From the NCBI GenBank assembly GCA_023231475.1, contig JALJEE010000850.1, positions 1-34,923 on the forward strand: DNA of 34,923 nucleotides, in the 5' to 3' direction. The notes below the pieces were generated by a model that searched no databases, was not told the origin of the DNA, and saw only the letters and a program-made list of their open reading frames with translations. Positions 8,766 to 20,272 of the stretch are shown here, in pieces. Within the stretch, counting starts at the first letter, position 1. The number at the start of each line of letters is the position of its first letter. The DNA comes from Seison nebaliae (taxonomy: Eukaryota > Rotifera > Pararotatoria > Seisonacea > Seisonidae). The position numbers were made by a program, and so were the translations under genes.

Positions 8766-10603
8766 ATGAATTTTTATATCTATTTTCTACTTGTATTCGT
8801 TTCACAAATCATTAAATGTCAAGACGATCCATCCGATTCAGAGTTTGTCGATTACGGTTAGATGATAAAGGAGTTTTGGATAATTCTATTTCATAAACTT
8901 TAGGACAAGAAGAATTCTATGAATATCAGAGTAATGACGCGAAAAATAAGCAGAACATTCAAAACTTCGAAGAATCTCCTGTACAATCGCAAAACGATCG
9001 ATGGGAAGAGTTGAATCAACAACAACAACAACAGTCAGAACAGCAGAATAATAATGATTACGGAAATGTAGATAATTCGGAATTTTTCCCACAAACAAAT
9101 GATCAAAATGTTCAGAATAATGATTATCAAACACAACAATTGGATTCGGTTGCATCAACATCGAATGATGATTTTCAGCCACTTCAAAATGACGAACAAT
9201 TTCAAAAAAGTAAGCCAGTTCAGGAATATCAAGAAGATGTTAATAACAAAGTAAGTCGATCGATTCTCGATGGAGAATTGGATTCAGATAATGACGAATA
9301 TGACATGACGGATTATTTACCAGATGAAGAACTGTTGATGGAAGAAGCGAATAATCCAGTAAAAGCCGATACTGCTAGTGATATGATGGATTCCGTTGAA
9401 TTTTCCGAACCAGAACAATTGATGAAAGAAGGTGAAGAATCTCGCGAGCAATTAGCAGAATTCGTGGATCAAGATGTTGAACAGATCGATGATCTATCAA
9501 ATGAGGAGGCCTTAAAATTATTAAATGACGAACAAGAAGAAGTATATAAAGAATTAGAGCAATCCGAACAAATAGAACAATCACGTCAAATGGAAGTAAA
9601 GGAAACTCCGATTAAAGAATATAGTATGAATTTTATTAAACAAAAAATTCAACCAAAAAAGCAAAGAGTAGCGACTACAGCCCCGAAAATAAAACCAGAA
9701 CCATCTAAATCGTCCGACGATGATTTGGCTCTTATGAATTTCATGTTCAAATCATCGGAGAAGAAAAAGGAGAAGGAGAAGAAGGTTAATGAAAATAAAG
9801 GATTATTTTTCGGAAATTTCGACACTAAGTTTGATGGAAATGGTTTATTGTCATCGAAAAATATTTTTAATGTTCCATCGAAACCAGAAGTTGTTCCTAA
9901 AGTGAAAACAAATGCATTGCCGAAGAAGACGTCAAATTTAGATATCAGTAAAAACAAATATCTTGACAATCTTCTCTCTCAATTAGGAAAACCTAAAACT
10001 ACTACTCCTAAACCTACGCAGAAACCGTCAATGTTTTTGTCCATGATAGGCGAATCTGCAATGAATGCAATTTCAAAATATGACAAGATGTTCAATGGTC
10101 ACGAAGAACCGACACAACCTGAGAAAATAACGGAAAAAACAACTGAGAAAAAATTAAAAAAATTAATTCTTCATAAAAATAAGGATATGGAAGAAAAGAA
10201 AGAGAATAAAGTAATGGAACACCAAAGAATGAAATTACCATCCGCTCGTAAATTCCAACCATATTTACTGAGAAAATTTCTGAGAAAAATGAATGAAAAC
10301 AAACGAAAACCTTCCGGAAAATCAGTTAGAGTTTTTGAAGGTGGACAGAAAAATGTTAAGGAAGAAAGACCGAGAAAATTGAGAAGAAAATTACATGGAA
10401 GAAAAAAGAAATTTCGTCTTGCACGTCGTCGACGAATACGTCAACAGAAGAGTAAGAAAGAATTGAAGCAATTGATGAGACGTTTAAGGAAAAAACATCG
10501 ACAAGATCGAAAATTCTCTCATCTTTTCAAACGGTTAGATCGGACATTCGATTTCCAGAAACGATTTCTCATCAGACGTCATACTCGAAATGCAAATCAG
10601 TGA
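8766..10603 (+). CDS. Unrecognised secreted, charge-segregated low-complexity protein
   Basis: Two exons, 8766-8856 and 8904-10603 (47-nt intron, donor GTTAGA), give 596 aa. Exon 1 encodes a clear signal peptide (MNFYIYFLLVFVSQIIKC) followed by an acidic start. Charge is segregated: residues about 20-220 are acidic and Gln/Asn-rich with Asp-Glu clusters; about 220-440 are mixed with Thr-Pro and Lys runs; about 460-596 are extremely basic with Lys/Arg/His-rich helices. There are almost no cysteines. I recognise no domain. Such proteins occur in cuticles, egg coats and biomineral or adhesive secretions, but that is only analogy. The coding frame is long, regularly ATG-led through the spliced exon and followed by AATAAA, so it is a real gene. 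It converges on the chitinase gene. Confidence 0.78.
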
Positions 10604-10628
10604 AAAAAATTTATTGGAATTGAAGTAA

Positions 10629-10634
10629 AATAAA
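10629..10634 (+). terminator. Polyadenylation signal AATAAA for the gene at 8766
   Basis: AATAAA 26 nt after the stop codon at 10603. The 3' ends of this gene and the convergent chitinase are less than 260 nt apart. Confidence 0.45.
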
Positions 10635-10828
10635 TATTATTGTATTGGAGAGAATGATTTAAAAAGATAATGAGAATTGAATTGTCATGTAATATTTTAA
10701 GAAAATATATTTCGTTGAATATTTGATTGAATAATTTTATTGAAATATCTTTTTTCTCAATTTCACTCATTTAAATTTCTTTAAAATTTCCAAATGAAGA
10801 AATTAGACAAAATGACAAGAAGAAAAAA

Positions 10829-10834
10829 TTTATT
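10829..10834 (-). terminator. Polyadenylation signal AATAAA for the chitinase gene
   Basis: On the minus strand AATAAA follows the chitinase stop codon (10863-10861) by 26 nt, consistent with the short 3' UTRs elsewhere in the window. Confidence 0.45.
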
Positions 10835-10860
10835 ATGGAATTATAGAATTATTTTCAAAT

Positions 10861-13800
10861 TTAAGGTAGTGGACATGCCATTAATATATGAGGATTCATT
10901 TGTCTTTCCCGACATGCCTCACCAGTCATCAAGCGACATGTACATCTGTCGGTGTCAAAACCATGTCCTCTCGGACAACGTAGTGCTACATGAGTCGTTC
11001 CTGAACAGACGTGATAAAGACTGCAATCTTTCATGTCTCGAATTAACCATACGATCGATTTAGCATCTTGTGCAGTTAATACTCGACTTGTTTCGGCTGG
11101 TGCAAAAGATTCTTCGATGGATTGCCGAAGATAATTGTTGATTTTCGGTTGATAAATATAACGACCGAGTAAGTTCTTAGGCTTCGTCGAATTTCCATTG
11201 GGATGTTTGAAATATGAGTTTTTTGAAAATTTTTTAGGAAATTTTGATGATCGTCGTGATCGTTGTCTTTCACGTTTCCACTCTCTGGAATAAATGGATA
11301 GATCATGAGAGAATCCAGGAGATTGATTGGATGACGACGCTTTGCCGAGTCGCTCGTTTGTTAAGAAGTTTCTATAATCAAAATATTTGTCTGGTACCAT
11401 TTCGGTTCTTCTTGCACTAATGCCCATTCGAATTCGTCTTGCGCGCAGTTCACCACCGACCGGTAACGCTGCACATGGATTATATTCCTTATTCTTATTC
11501 ATATCCTTCATTGATGGTAATTGTTTACGTGGAATATTATTTGGTGGAAGTCGAAGATATTTTTTATTCATCATTGAGGATAATCCTCTTGATGACATCG
11601 GAGTAGTTGTGGTGGATGTTGTTGTTGTTGTTGATGAAAGATGTTGATGATCATTTCCTAACGTTCGTAATCGCTGTGTTGTCACAACTTTAGCAGCCAT
11701 ATAATTTAGAGCATTTTGAAAATTATTCAATAATTTAGATCGTCTCGTCTCTTTAATATTTTTCTCAGATAATGAAGAGAATGGCAGTCGTTGTGGAAGT
11801 AAATTTAATGAAGATCTTAATAATGGATAAGGTCCATCATTACACATATCTCCATTAAAATCATCCATATCAATCGTCCAAATAAATGCTCCACCTAATC
11901 TCATTGAAACTACATAAGCAGTCTGTGAAAAGGAAAAAATTGATGACTAATATATAAAATGTGAATAAGAACTTTCAATTTAAAAGATGTGGCGTCATCA
12001 TATGTGATCCATTGAGATGCTCCATCTCCTCCTATTAATACAGGTACCTCAGCTGTAGGTATCCAAAATCGAGTATAATTTGAATTATCACGATTAATTC
12101 CGGGCAATTTGCATAATTCAAAATATGCAAGAACACCGGGAGATCTTGTATATTCTCCACCAGTACCATTACCATACGACTCCACATCCAATAACGAAAC
12201 GGAACTTGCAGGATTCATATATTTCATTTGCCGTATTTCTGGCTTTCTTCCATATCGAAATGGATGAACATTCTTCTTGTGCGGCTCCAAATTGAATGAA
12301 CGTCCATAGGCAGCTAAACCTAAAATCAATTTTTCACTTGGAGCTCCAGCCATTATCCAATGTCGAACGGCCCAATCCTTATTTTAAAAAAAATCAATTA
12401 TTTAATGAAGAAAAAACAATTTATTTTCTACTAAACGACATTCTTTGTTGCTTCAAGCAAATCATCATTCTGACGACGATAAAGTTGTGTATGTAGACCT
12501 GTACGATTATTCCATGGACCTCGGAAATCGAATGCCATCAAGTTGAGGTGATCCAGATATTTTGAAATTTCTTTCACTTCATACGCTTGAGTTGCTACAA
12601 CAACATCACCTGAAACAGCTGCCGATATTTCCAGTGGTGGGAGGTAGAGATCAGCCGCTTCTCTCAAATCTTTCAATAAAAGAGTAAACGCTTTCCTATC
12701 CGATTGTTTGCCACCACGCGTTGTAGGGAATTCCCAGTCAATATCAACTCCATCAAATCCATGAGTGACAGCAAATCTATGAATAAGAATTTCTCTAAAT
12801 TAATTTTCTCAAAATTTTAAGTTTAACTTAACAAGATCATTCGATAAACGATGTCTCAATCTAATATCACTAACGATATTCGACCATTTTCTACTTTCCA
12901 TATTCCACCCACCCACTGCAATTATCAATTTTACTTCCGAACGAATCGCATCTCGTAATTTCCTCAATTTCTTATACAATTCTAATTAAATAAATTAAAT
13001 GAAGAACGAAAAGAAAAAAAGATTAACTAAAATCTTTTGGTTCTATTGCTTCTGCCAACATGGGAATCTTAAATTTCCGATCATTCAATAATGATGATGG
13101 AATCTCTTTAAAACCAGCGAAGGCAAAAACAATATGACTACACATATTCAAGGCAAGAGTTATATGTTTCTCAAACACAAATTTCCCTTTTGATGGTCGA
13201 TATTGGGACCAGTTACTGACATAACAAATCTTTTTATATTTCTTTGGAATGTCGACGTTGTTAAAGAGAAGATAATGATCATCATCATCATTCAATCGAT
13301 CAATTCTCACTTTCATGTTAGAGATTCTCAGAATTTTCGATTCATATTCATCACTTTTCGTTTCACTCTCATATTCCTTTTTCTTCCTTGAATACTTCTT
13401 CAATTTCGATAATAATTCATTGAGATTAATCTGATTATGGAGAATGTGTTGAGTGGGAAGTGAATATTGTCGATTGTTGTCAAAATAAGATTTCAATTTC
13501 ATTACCGTTTCCACTAATTTCTTCTCATTCTCACTCGTATGAGAAGCGGGATTATCGTTCTCATTTTTGGATCTATCAATAAATTTCTTAATTTGATTTG
13601 CCAACAACATTTCCTGAAGATTATTCAATGCCTTCTGTGTCAATTGTGGACGTGGTGGATGTCCTTTGTAAGCGATCGGTTTACGTATTTTGTGAATAAT
13701 CGATTTTGGAGTTGTCGTTGGTGATTTTGTTGATGGTATATGATGTGGCACTTTTCTAGGTTTGACATAATATGGATTATTTGGAGTTGAAGTTCTTTGT

Positions 13801-14279
13801 GGAATTTCATTTAATGTTGTCGCTTTCTTTTCTAAAATATCTAATGAAGCAAGTAATGCTTTCAAATTGTCTAGACTCCAATCACTAAAATCTTTCGTAT
13901 TAGCCAAAGCGTCGATGACATTCTGCAAAGCTTTGTCATCCTTAATCGTCTCATCGACATGTTCGTTTGGCTTTTTAAATGATCTTTGATCAGTGAAAGA
14001 GTGTATTAATTCCTTTGTATCTAATTGTGGTGATTTGTTCGATTTAGATTCCCATTCACATTGTTGTGTATTCTCATTGAATTGTAATGGTTGGGGACAT
14101 GATTGAGCAATGGCATCACGTAACTTCTCTAATTTGCATGGGTAGAATTTGGTGGGATTTCTTTCGTCGGCACATAACGGTTCTCCAGCAGTGAACTTCG
14201 AATTACGAAATGTTCGCGCATCTTTTCCCATGATGATTCCATTTACAACGATATTTATCCATAAGAATATGATAAACAT
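10861..14279 (-). CDS. Secreted GH18 chitinase with N- and C-terminal chitin-binding (CBM14) modules
   Basis: Five exons, 14279-13028, 12981-12828, 12776-12437, 12377-11973 and 11922-10861, give 1070 aa with introns of 46, 51, 59 and 50 nt. The start is the ATG at 14279, followed by a signal peptide; an upstream TTG frame is not needed. Residues 36-74 resemble a short CBM14 module (only four cysteines). A Lys/Thr/Pro-rich linker of about 270 residues follows. The GH18 barrel runs from about 349 (KKICYVSNWSQYR) to about 760. Its catalytic DxxDxDxE is D477-G-V-D-I-D-W-E484 with Glu484 as acid, and LMAFDFRGPWN and LGGAFIWTIDMDDF are intact, so it should be active. A second CBM14 lies at about 1017-1056. 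The enzyme hydrolyses chitin in cuticle, eggshell or pharyngeal lining. The orientation of modules on both sides of the barrel and the long linker are unusual. Confidence 0.9.
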
Positions 14280-15650
14280 TTCTAACAAATTAGAGTGAAG
14301 GGAAATGATAATCGACTGACTCAAAATGTTATTAGGGAAATGAGAGAAAGTTAAACAGAATGAAAAAAAATAGATATGTTTTATTACGAAACTTTATCTA
14401 GATGATATCTGTATCTACTACCACAAGTGAACGAATTGTGATGGAAGAAATGTTATACGTCACATTACGACGGAACCCGATCAATAAAGGAAAAAGAATA
14501 GATAAAATGTCAATTGAAAAAAAAATGTGAGATCAGATAACAAAGACATAATGGAGTGTAACGATGAATTGATCGACATGCGTCACTATCGATTGTCCCC
14601 CTCTTAACTCTTACCATCAATTACACAGCATCGATGGAATGAAAATTGGACATAGAATCGAAAAGAAACATTGTTCTTCAGAACGTACTATCTTAACAGA
14701 AAATTAAGGATGGACGAGAAAGGAACGTTTAATAAAATATATTACTGTCAAATTGAAGATAATCGATGTATGAATGGAGAAAGAAACCGAATTCTCACTG
14801 ACATGACAATGACTCGTATTCATAAGAGAGAATATCTATCACGTTCCTGTTCTATTTCATTAACTGAATAATGCGGTCGACTTGGTGACACAAACAATAA
14901 CTACATAATTCTTATAATTAACTCATCCTTCTTCTCTATCATCATCATCATCATCTTTATCAATGCTCCTCCCCTCTTTTCTTCAAAAGATATTGGAATT
15001 ATTATTATGTCTTATAATAAATCTCAATTGTTAATTGGAAAGAATAAATAGAAATCGAAGAATCATTTTTTTTTTAAATTGACATTCTTCCCTAATTCGT
15101 TTCTTGTTCTTTCCAATACGATTCATATTGATAATTTCATGAAAATATGTCTAATCTATTTTCAATTATTTATTAATCCACATATCCACGTTGTATAAAT
15201 TATTTCCAATCTTCACTTTAAGATTAAAGACGATAATTGATTGAATGATTGATTGATAGATGAATTTCACAAAAAAAATAATGGAAGAATAATTGGAGGA
15301 ATATAAAGGAATGGAACCGAATTCAATTCCGTTGGGATGGAACTTATGGATAATTGAAATTAGAATAACGATGAAACGGATTATCTTCTCCTGTTTATTC
15401 ATCAATATTAATTGCCGATTGTTCGATGATATTTGATGGCATAATTTGGTAAATGATATGCGTCAATTGCGATTCAGCTTTTCATAAGAGATCGACATTT
15501 GACTCACTTTTGAAGAAAAAGAAGAGAAACGATTTATAATAATTGTAAAAGACTATTTTCTTCTACTTCTTTCAAAAAACTTCCAAAAGTTTCTTCTATT
15601 TATATTGAAAGATTAAACATAGAAAAAAGGAATCATTATGAAATTCTTTA
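14280..15650. other. Intergenic; chitinase upstream region
   Basis: About 1.4 kb without a gene I can support. Minus-strand 15405-15166 has a 78-80 codon open frame beginning with a hydrophobic leader, and plus-strand 14710-14871 has a 53-codon frame; neither shows conservation or a splice context that I can defend. The stretch also holds an ATC microsatellite at 14938-14955. Confidence 0.35.
14938..14955. repeat. (ATC)6 microsatellite
   Basis: Six perfect ATC units in non-coding sequence. Confidence 0.85.
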
Positions 15651-15872
15651 TTAAGTAACGACCAAAACAACTTCCTCTGATATTTGAGATTGGCACTCAT
15701 CTCCATCCACCAACATCCACGACGAAAGAGTGAGAACGTAGTAGATAAATGGTGAACTGCCATTTGTAAAATTGATCCCTTCCTCCACTAATTTCTTTCT
15801 TTAATAAGTCGAACGATGTTGAGAGGAAGCAACTCTCGAATTGAAGAATATCATTATTGCGAAGAGAATCAT
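15651..15872 (-). other. Weak candidate for a small secreted-protein gene
   Basis: From the ATG at 15872 a signal-peptide-like leader (MILFAIMIFFNSRVASS) is followed, in the same frame but past one stop, by about 48 residues ending ECQSQISEEVVLVVT with TAA at 15653-15651 and AATAAA overlapping it. A 27-nt GTTCG...TTAG intron would remove the stop, but that is shorter than every other intron here. The segment around DGDECQSQISEEVVLVV faintly recalls the start of a trypsin-like domain. It may be a gene relic or chance. Confidence 0.2.
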
Positions 15873-15892
15873 GAATCAAATTTAAGATAATA

Positions 15893-16158
15893 ATGAATAG
15901 ATTTCACATCATCTGTCGTCTTTCATTTTCTCTCATACTATTTCCGTTTAGATTAACAGTCATATCTCCATCACCTTTATTTCTACCGTTTCGAATTGAG
16001 GACATAATTAATTTTCATTCTCCCAAAAGTAAAGATAATATAAGGAATTTATTTAAGGAAAAAAAACAAGAAAGTAAATATTAGATAACATCAATTATTT
16101 CCATGATCCGAATTGGGTAGATCGTGAGAAGCCGAATGGATTTCTGGTGTATATGTAG
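15893..16158 (+). CDS. Candidate two-exon small secreted peptide
   Basis: Exons 15893-16028 and 16085-16158 join in phase across a 56-nt intron with a GTAAAG donor and TATTAG acceptor, giving 69 aa. The N-terminus (MNRFHIICRLSFSLILFPF) could be a signal peptide. The second exon encodes a hydrophilic stretch, HDPNWVDREKPNGF, that looks coding by composition. No family is recognised and there is no downstream polyadenylation signal I could assign. The ATG lies 20 nt from that of the candidate on the opposite strand. The splice join is the main support, so confidence is low. Confidence 0.28.
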
Positions 16159-16672
16159 CTAACACGAAGAATACCCAAATATGTAGTAGAATCTACAAGA
16201 AATAGTTGAATAATATTTCGTAATGATTTTTGTCCAATTCATGGATCATGTAGGTGGATGAGAAGAGAAATAATTCGAGAGGATTATTTAGGAAGGAAAG
16301 GAAAAAATTTCAGTTCCAGTAGAACAGTTATTTATCATGCATCCCAATGAAAATTAGGACAATGTTAACCACAATGTAAATTGAAGTGGATCATACACAC
16401 ACACACGCACATATATATATATATATATATATGGATAGATAATTAAAAGATCGACAACACAAAAGAATGAGTGTTAATATTTTCGGTGGAATGGTAATAG
16501 ATATCCACGTGTGAATCGATCGATAATAGATCGATAATATCAGTCAATAAAATGTTATTGATTCAATTAGGGAGGTGAATAGAAATTGTTATTTTTTCCA
16601 CAAATCCAAAAAATTCCATATGTTCATAAGAATACATTGAAAAATAAAAAAATGAGAACAATTAAAAGTTTG
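16159..16672. other. Intergenic, 3' flank of golgin-84
   Basis: About 510 nt with no gene seen. It contains the CA/TA microsatellite at 16395-16432 and ordinary A+T-rich sequence. Confidence 0.4.
16395..16432. repeat. Compound (CA)n(TA)n microsatellite
   Basis: A CA run with one CG interruption passes directly into about eleven TA units. Non-coding. Confidence 0.88.
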
Positions 16673-18700
16673 TTAAACAGAAGAAATAAAGAAACTAACG
16701 AAATATCCAATTAAACATAATCTAGCTGTTGTAAAATGACGTAAGGATGATATGCCACGAAATACTAAAGTATCAATCATACGAATAAAACGTCGAATCT
16801 GATTCAACCAATTCGGATCGCGAACACGTTCCCGTAATAATTGATTGGCACAACTATATTGATTTGCATTATAAAGTGAAGTGTATTGAGTATTGATATC
16901 TGTGAGATATTTATTTTTGGGAAGAATATTATTATTGACATTACGATTATCCAAATCATCGTCATCGAATGTTATTATTCCATCATTGTATTGACGACGA
17001 CGCATATCATTTATTCGACGTTCTTCACTCAAAGACATTTGCAATTCCTGATGTTTGAGATTCATTTGTTTCAATTGTTCTTCCAATAACTTCTTTTCAC
17101 TTAACACCATTTCAACTCGTTCATTCTGTTGAACTACTGTCGATGATAAACCGTCAAGACGGTTTTGAAGATGTTGATTGATTGTTGCAAAAGTCTCTTC
17201 TTTTTCTTTCTCCATCTGATTATTCGATCGATTGAGAATATTTCTCTCAATTTTTTTCATTTCATCTTCATCTTTTCTCTGTTCGAAAACTATTTGTTCC
17301 TTTTGTTCAGTGAGAGAGAATAATTGTTCTTTCATTTCATCTACAACAATTGCAAATTTAACAGAAACTTAATGAAATTTCCAACTTTTCAATTTGTTTA
17401 TTAGAATATCTTTCTCTCTTATGTCTCTCTTATCTTTGTCGTTCTGTTCAGAGAACGTACTAAATATCTGTTCGTTCTTCAATCGTAACATGTTTATTTC
17501 CTTCGAAAACAAATTAAAAGAAACGAACGATAATGAAAATTGGAAGAAAAGAAAAAAATAAACATTATCACGACGATCTAATTCTAAACGTAGTTGATAA
17601 ATAACGTCATCAGAATCATTTGAATTGAATTCATTCGTCAAATCGGTAGAACCAGATTGTTTTCTTGCCATTGAATTATTATTCAACATTCGTTGAACTT
17701 TCTGTTTATATTGATTAAATGATTTAATTATGACGCGATTCTCATTTTTCGCATTTTTCAAATCTTCTGTTAATTCCTCATTCTTCTTCATTTCTTCCAT
17801 TAATTGTAAGGAAATACCTTTTTTCGCCGTTTCAAAACCTCCTCTCAATTCCTTCTCCTCTACAATCTCCTTCTCCAATTTTGTTAAACGTTCGAATTGT
17901 TGCCGTTTCGTCTCCTCATAATCTTTCAACAATCTTCGTTGCATTTCAATCATTTGTCGGAGACTATTCACATCTTTCTCGGTCGATTGATCAATTTCTT
18001 CTGGTTTCGATTTCGATAAAGTTTGTGACGAATGTCCTTGATGTTCTTGTTGTTGTTCATAATGAATATCTTTTTTTTCCACAACAACTTTTTCTACTTG
18101 TTGCATTGGCTTTTCGAATATTGTCTTAACAGAATGAATTTTTTCCGATTCTGTTTTCAAAAAATTTTCAATCTCATTTTCAGATGAGAACTTCGAATTA
18201 ATCACATCAGTAACTTCGATGGAAGAAGATGTTTCTGACTCTTTTCGAGAATTTGTTTCAGAGAATCGATTAATTAAATCATCTGATTTATCTCCAGTCA
18301 TTTCTGAATTTGTTGAGAAAGTTAATGGAACGTTTTCATCTGCAATTTCTTCTTCATGAAAATTTTGATGATCATTTCGATCGAATTCATTATCCATCTT
18401 TATCTTCACAAGCGATAGCACATCATTCGATGATTTCTTATATAGTTGCAAAGACTGGCATTTCTCCTTTTCATCATCACCCACTTTTGTATCAAATTGA
18501 TTGAATGATTTGGATGAACGTAATTGATTTGCACTATTTCCACCGTTCGACTGATTATCATCATTTGAATTGAGATTATTATTATTATCAGAAGTAACTA
18601 AATTTAATGATTTAGGTGAAGCTGTATCGTTAATGGCATTGGTTGCCGATTGATCTAATTTATTCACCAAATCTTCAGCTTGCTGCAATATCCAAGCCAT
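16673..18700 (-). CDS. GOLGA5: Golgin-84 (GOLGA5) coiled-coil Golgi tether
   Basis: Golgin-84 is a tail-anchored coiled-coil protein of the cis-Golgi rim that captures intra-Golgi vesicles and partners with CASP. Exons 18700-17564, 17500-17386 and 17340-16673 give 639 aa; introns are 63 and 45 nt. The first intron has no stop and would add a 21-residue hydrophobic stretch inside the coiled coil, so it is almost certainly spliced. The start MAWILQQAEDLVNKLDQSAT matches the family's N-terminal amphipathic helix (human MSWFVDLAGKAEDLLNRVDQ). Residues about 190-560 are Glu/Lys/Gln-rich heptad coiled coil. Near the C-terminus IRRFIRMIDTLVFRG precedes a single tail-anchor helix, as in golgin-84. 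The human protein is 731 aa. CASP or giantin is less likely given the N-terminus. Confidence 0.78.
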
Positions 18701-18980
18701 ATCGATACCTTCCTATTATGATGATAATGATACGCGAAATTTTTTAAATTGTTGAATTTAGTTCACTTTCAAATTTTTCAATAATTTGAATATATGATTT
18801 GAAAGAAATATAATAACGACGACATTTTAGGTGAAATGAAAATGTGATTATTAAGAAAATCCTCAAAATAAAAATTAATAAAATTGGAAGAGAATTTACC
18901 CGTTTCGATAGAGGGAGACGACAAACCAAATTATTGGCTTTCATCCAAACATTTAAATTTATTCTTCCTCTCCCAAAATT
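18701..18980. promoter_or_regulatory. Divergent promoter shared by golgin-84 and SRF
   Basis: Only 280 bp separate the two start codons on opposite strands, so both promoters and 5' UTRs must lie here. No perfect CArG box (CC, six A/T, GG) was found; CCAAATTATTGG at about 18926-18937 has eight A/T bases between the CC and GG and is only similar. Confidence 0.45.
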
Positions 18981-19728
18981 ATGAACCATCCCTCACACTT
19001 TGAGAAGAAGCGATTAAATGGTAAGACGATTAATTGGTCGACAAATCAAAATTTGCCACAAATGAATCAATATCAGAATCATCATCAACATTCCTTAGAA
19101 GAACGAGAGCAATTTGAAAGAAAACATTCAGAAGAAGTGAAAAATCATTCCAAATATTACGATTTCCAATTAAACGAGAATAATCATCGAAATGAAGTTG
19201 AGGAAGAAGGAGACGTCGATATAGAGATAGAAGAATATGATGGATTGAATGAATCAGTAATTGATGAAGGAAGACGAACGAAAGGACGAGTGAAAATTGA
19301 AATGGAATATATAAAGAATAAAGTGAAACGTTTCACAACATTCTCCAAACGGAAGAGTGGACTCATGAAAAAAGTTCTTTTAATTTCATTCCCATTTTAT
19401 TTCACTCCTAATTTATTAGGCATACGAATTATCAACATTGACAGGAACGGAAGTTTTATTGTTAGTAGCTAGTGAAACGGGACATGTCTATACATTCTCA
19501 ACGCCTTCTTTTAAACCCATGACTACTAGTCGCGAAGCGAAAAGTTTAATTCACATGTGTCTCACTCAGAAGAAGAAAGAAGGAAAATCGGATGAAAATT
19601 TCATGTTCAATGAAATTAATTCGAATTCATCATCCTCTGATGATAGTTCATCTGATGATCAATTAATCAATAATAACATTCATCAGTTTAATAACTACAA
19701 TTTGAATAGTACGATTGGTGAGAATTAG
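18981..19728 (+). CDS. SRF: Serum response factor, MADS-box transcription factor
   Basis: Exons 18981-19373 and 19420-19728 flank a 46-nt intron (AAAAAA|GTTCTT donor) and give 233 aa. The N-terminal 95 residues are His/Gln/Glu-rich and unconserved. Residues about 101-160 are the MADS/SAM region, starting KGRVKIEMEYIKNK and continuing FTTFSKRKSGLMKKAYELST, LTGTEVLLLVASETGHVYTF. This is the type I (SRF) form, not MEF2, as shown by ASETGHVYTF. SRF dimers bind CArG boxes and drive muscle and immediate-early genes; the C. elegans member is unc-120. The acidic, Ser/Asn-rich C-terminal tail (SNSSSSDDSSSDD) is short, so the protein is about half the length of human SRF. Confidence 0.93.
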
Positions 19729-20272
19729 GCAATTTTTTATGTAATTTCATTTCATTGATAACACATCGAACAAGGATTAGATATTCGGTTTTCATTCTTT
19801 CCATCAATCCCATAAATATAATTGAATTATGATGAATTGATCTGAATATTATTTATAAATCTAAAACTTCATTTGGATACCTCGTTTTATCATTTCTCTC
19901 TTGGACTGCTATGCAAATTATTCGAAATAAACATTTGAACTTTTGTACAAATATTTGACGAAAATGATTTCGTTCAATTATAATTGAACTAATTCAATAA
20001 TTATTGATATTCCCTTCAAATAATTTCTGTGATTAATATTTGTAATTAAAAAGAAAATTTGAATGAATTGTTGTTTTATTGAGCAACCAGTTGAACAAAC
20101 AGGAAATTAGAATTAGATCTGATTTATCATTCTTAGCGAATTTCTATATAAGTCGTCGTTCAGCCAATATTTGTAACATTTTCTATTCATTCAAATTGCC
20201 ATTAAAATGAAATGAAGACAGAGAGACATTATTAAGTTACTATGGGACGGAGGAATACCAATAACCAAACAA
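19729..20272. other. Intergenic between SRF and the SPATA4-like gene
   Basis: No coding frame seen. AATAAA at 19926-19931 may end the SRF transcript. An ATG at 20242 opens a short frame that overlaps the SPATA4-like start in another register, so it would act as an overlapping upstream ORF if the transcript includes it. Confidence 0.4.
19926..19931 (+). terminator. Polyadenylation signal AATAAA for SRF
   Basis: First AATAAA downstream of the SRF stop codon, about 200 nt away. Confidence 0.35.

Noticed and set aside
11387-11647. Plus-strand hydrophobic open frame inside the chitinase
   Set aside because: Shadow of the last chitinase exon; no start context or conservation.
14710-14871. 53-codon plus-strand ORF upstream of the chitinase
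   Set aside because: No leader, domain, splice context or polyadenylation signal; chance frames of this length are common here.
17501-17563. Hydrophobic 21-residue stretch inside golgin-84 as a membrane segment
   Set aside because: It is a stop-free 63-nt intron: pyrimidine-rich, GT...AG bounded, and it interrupts a heptad coiled coil.
18926-18937. CArG box for SRF autoregulation
   Set aside because: Eight A/T bases lie between CC and GG instead of six, so it does not fit the SRF consensus.
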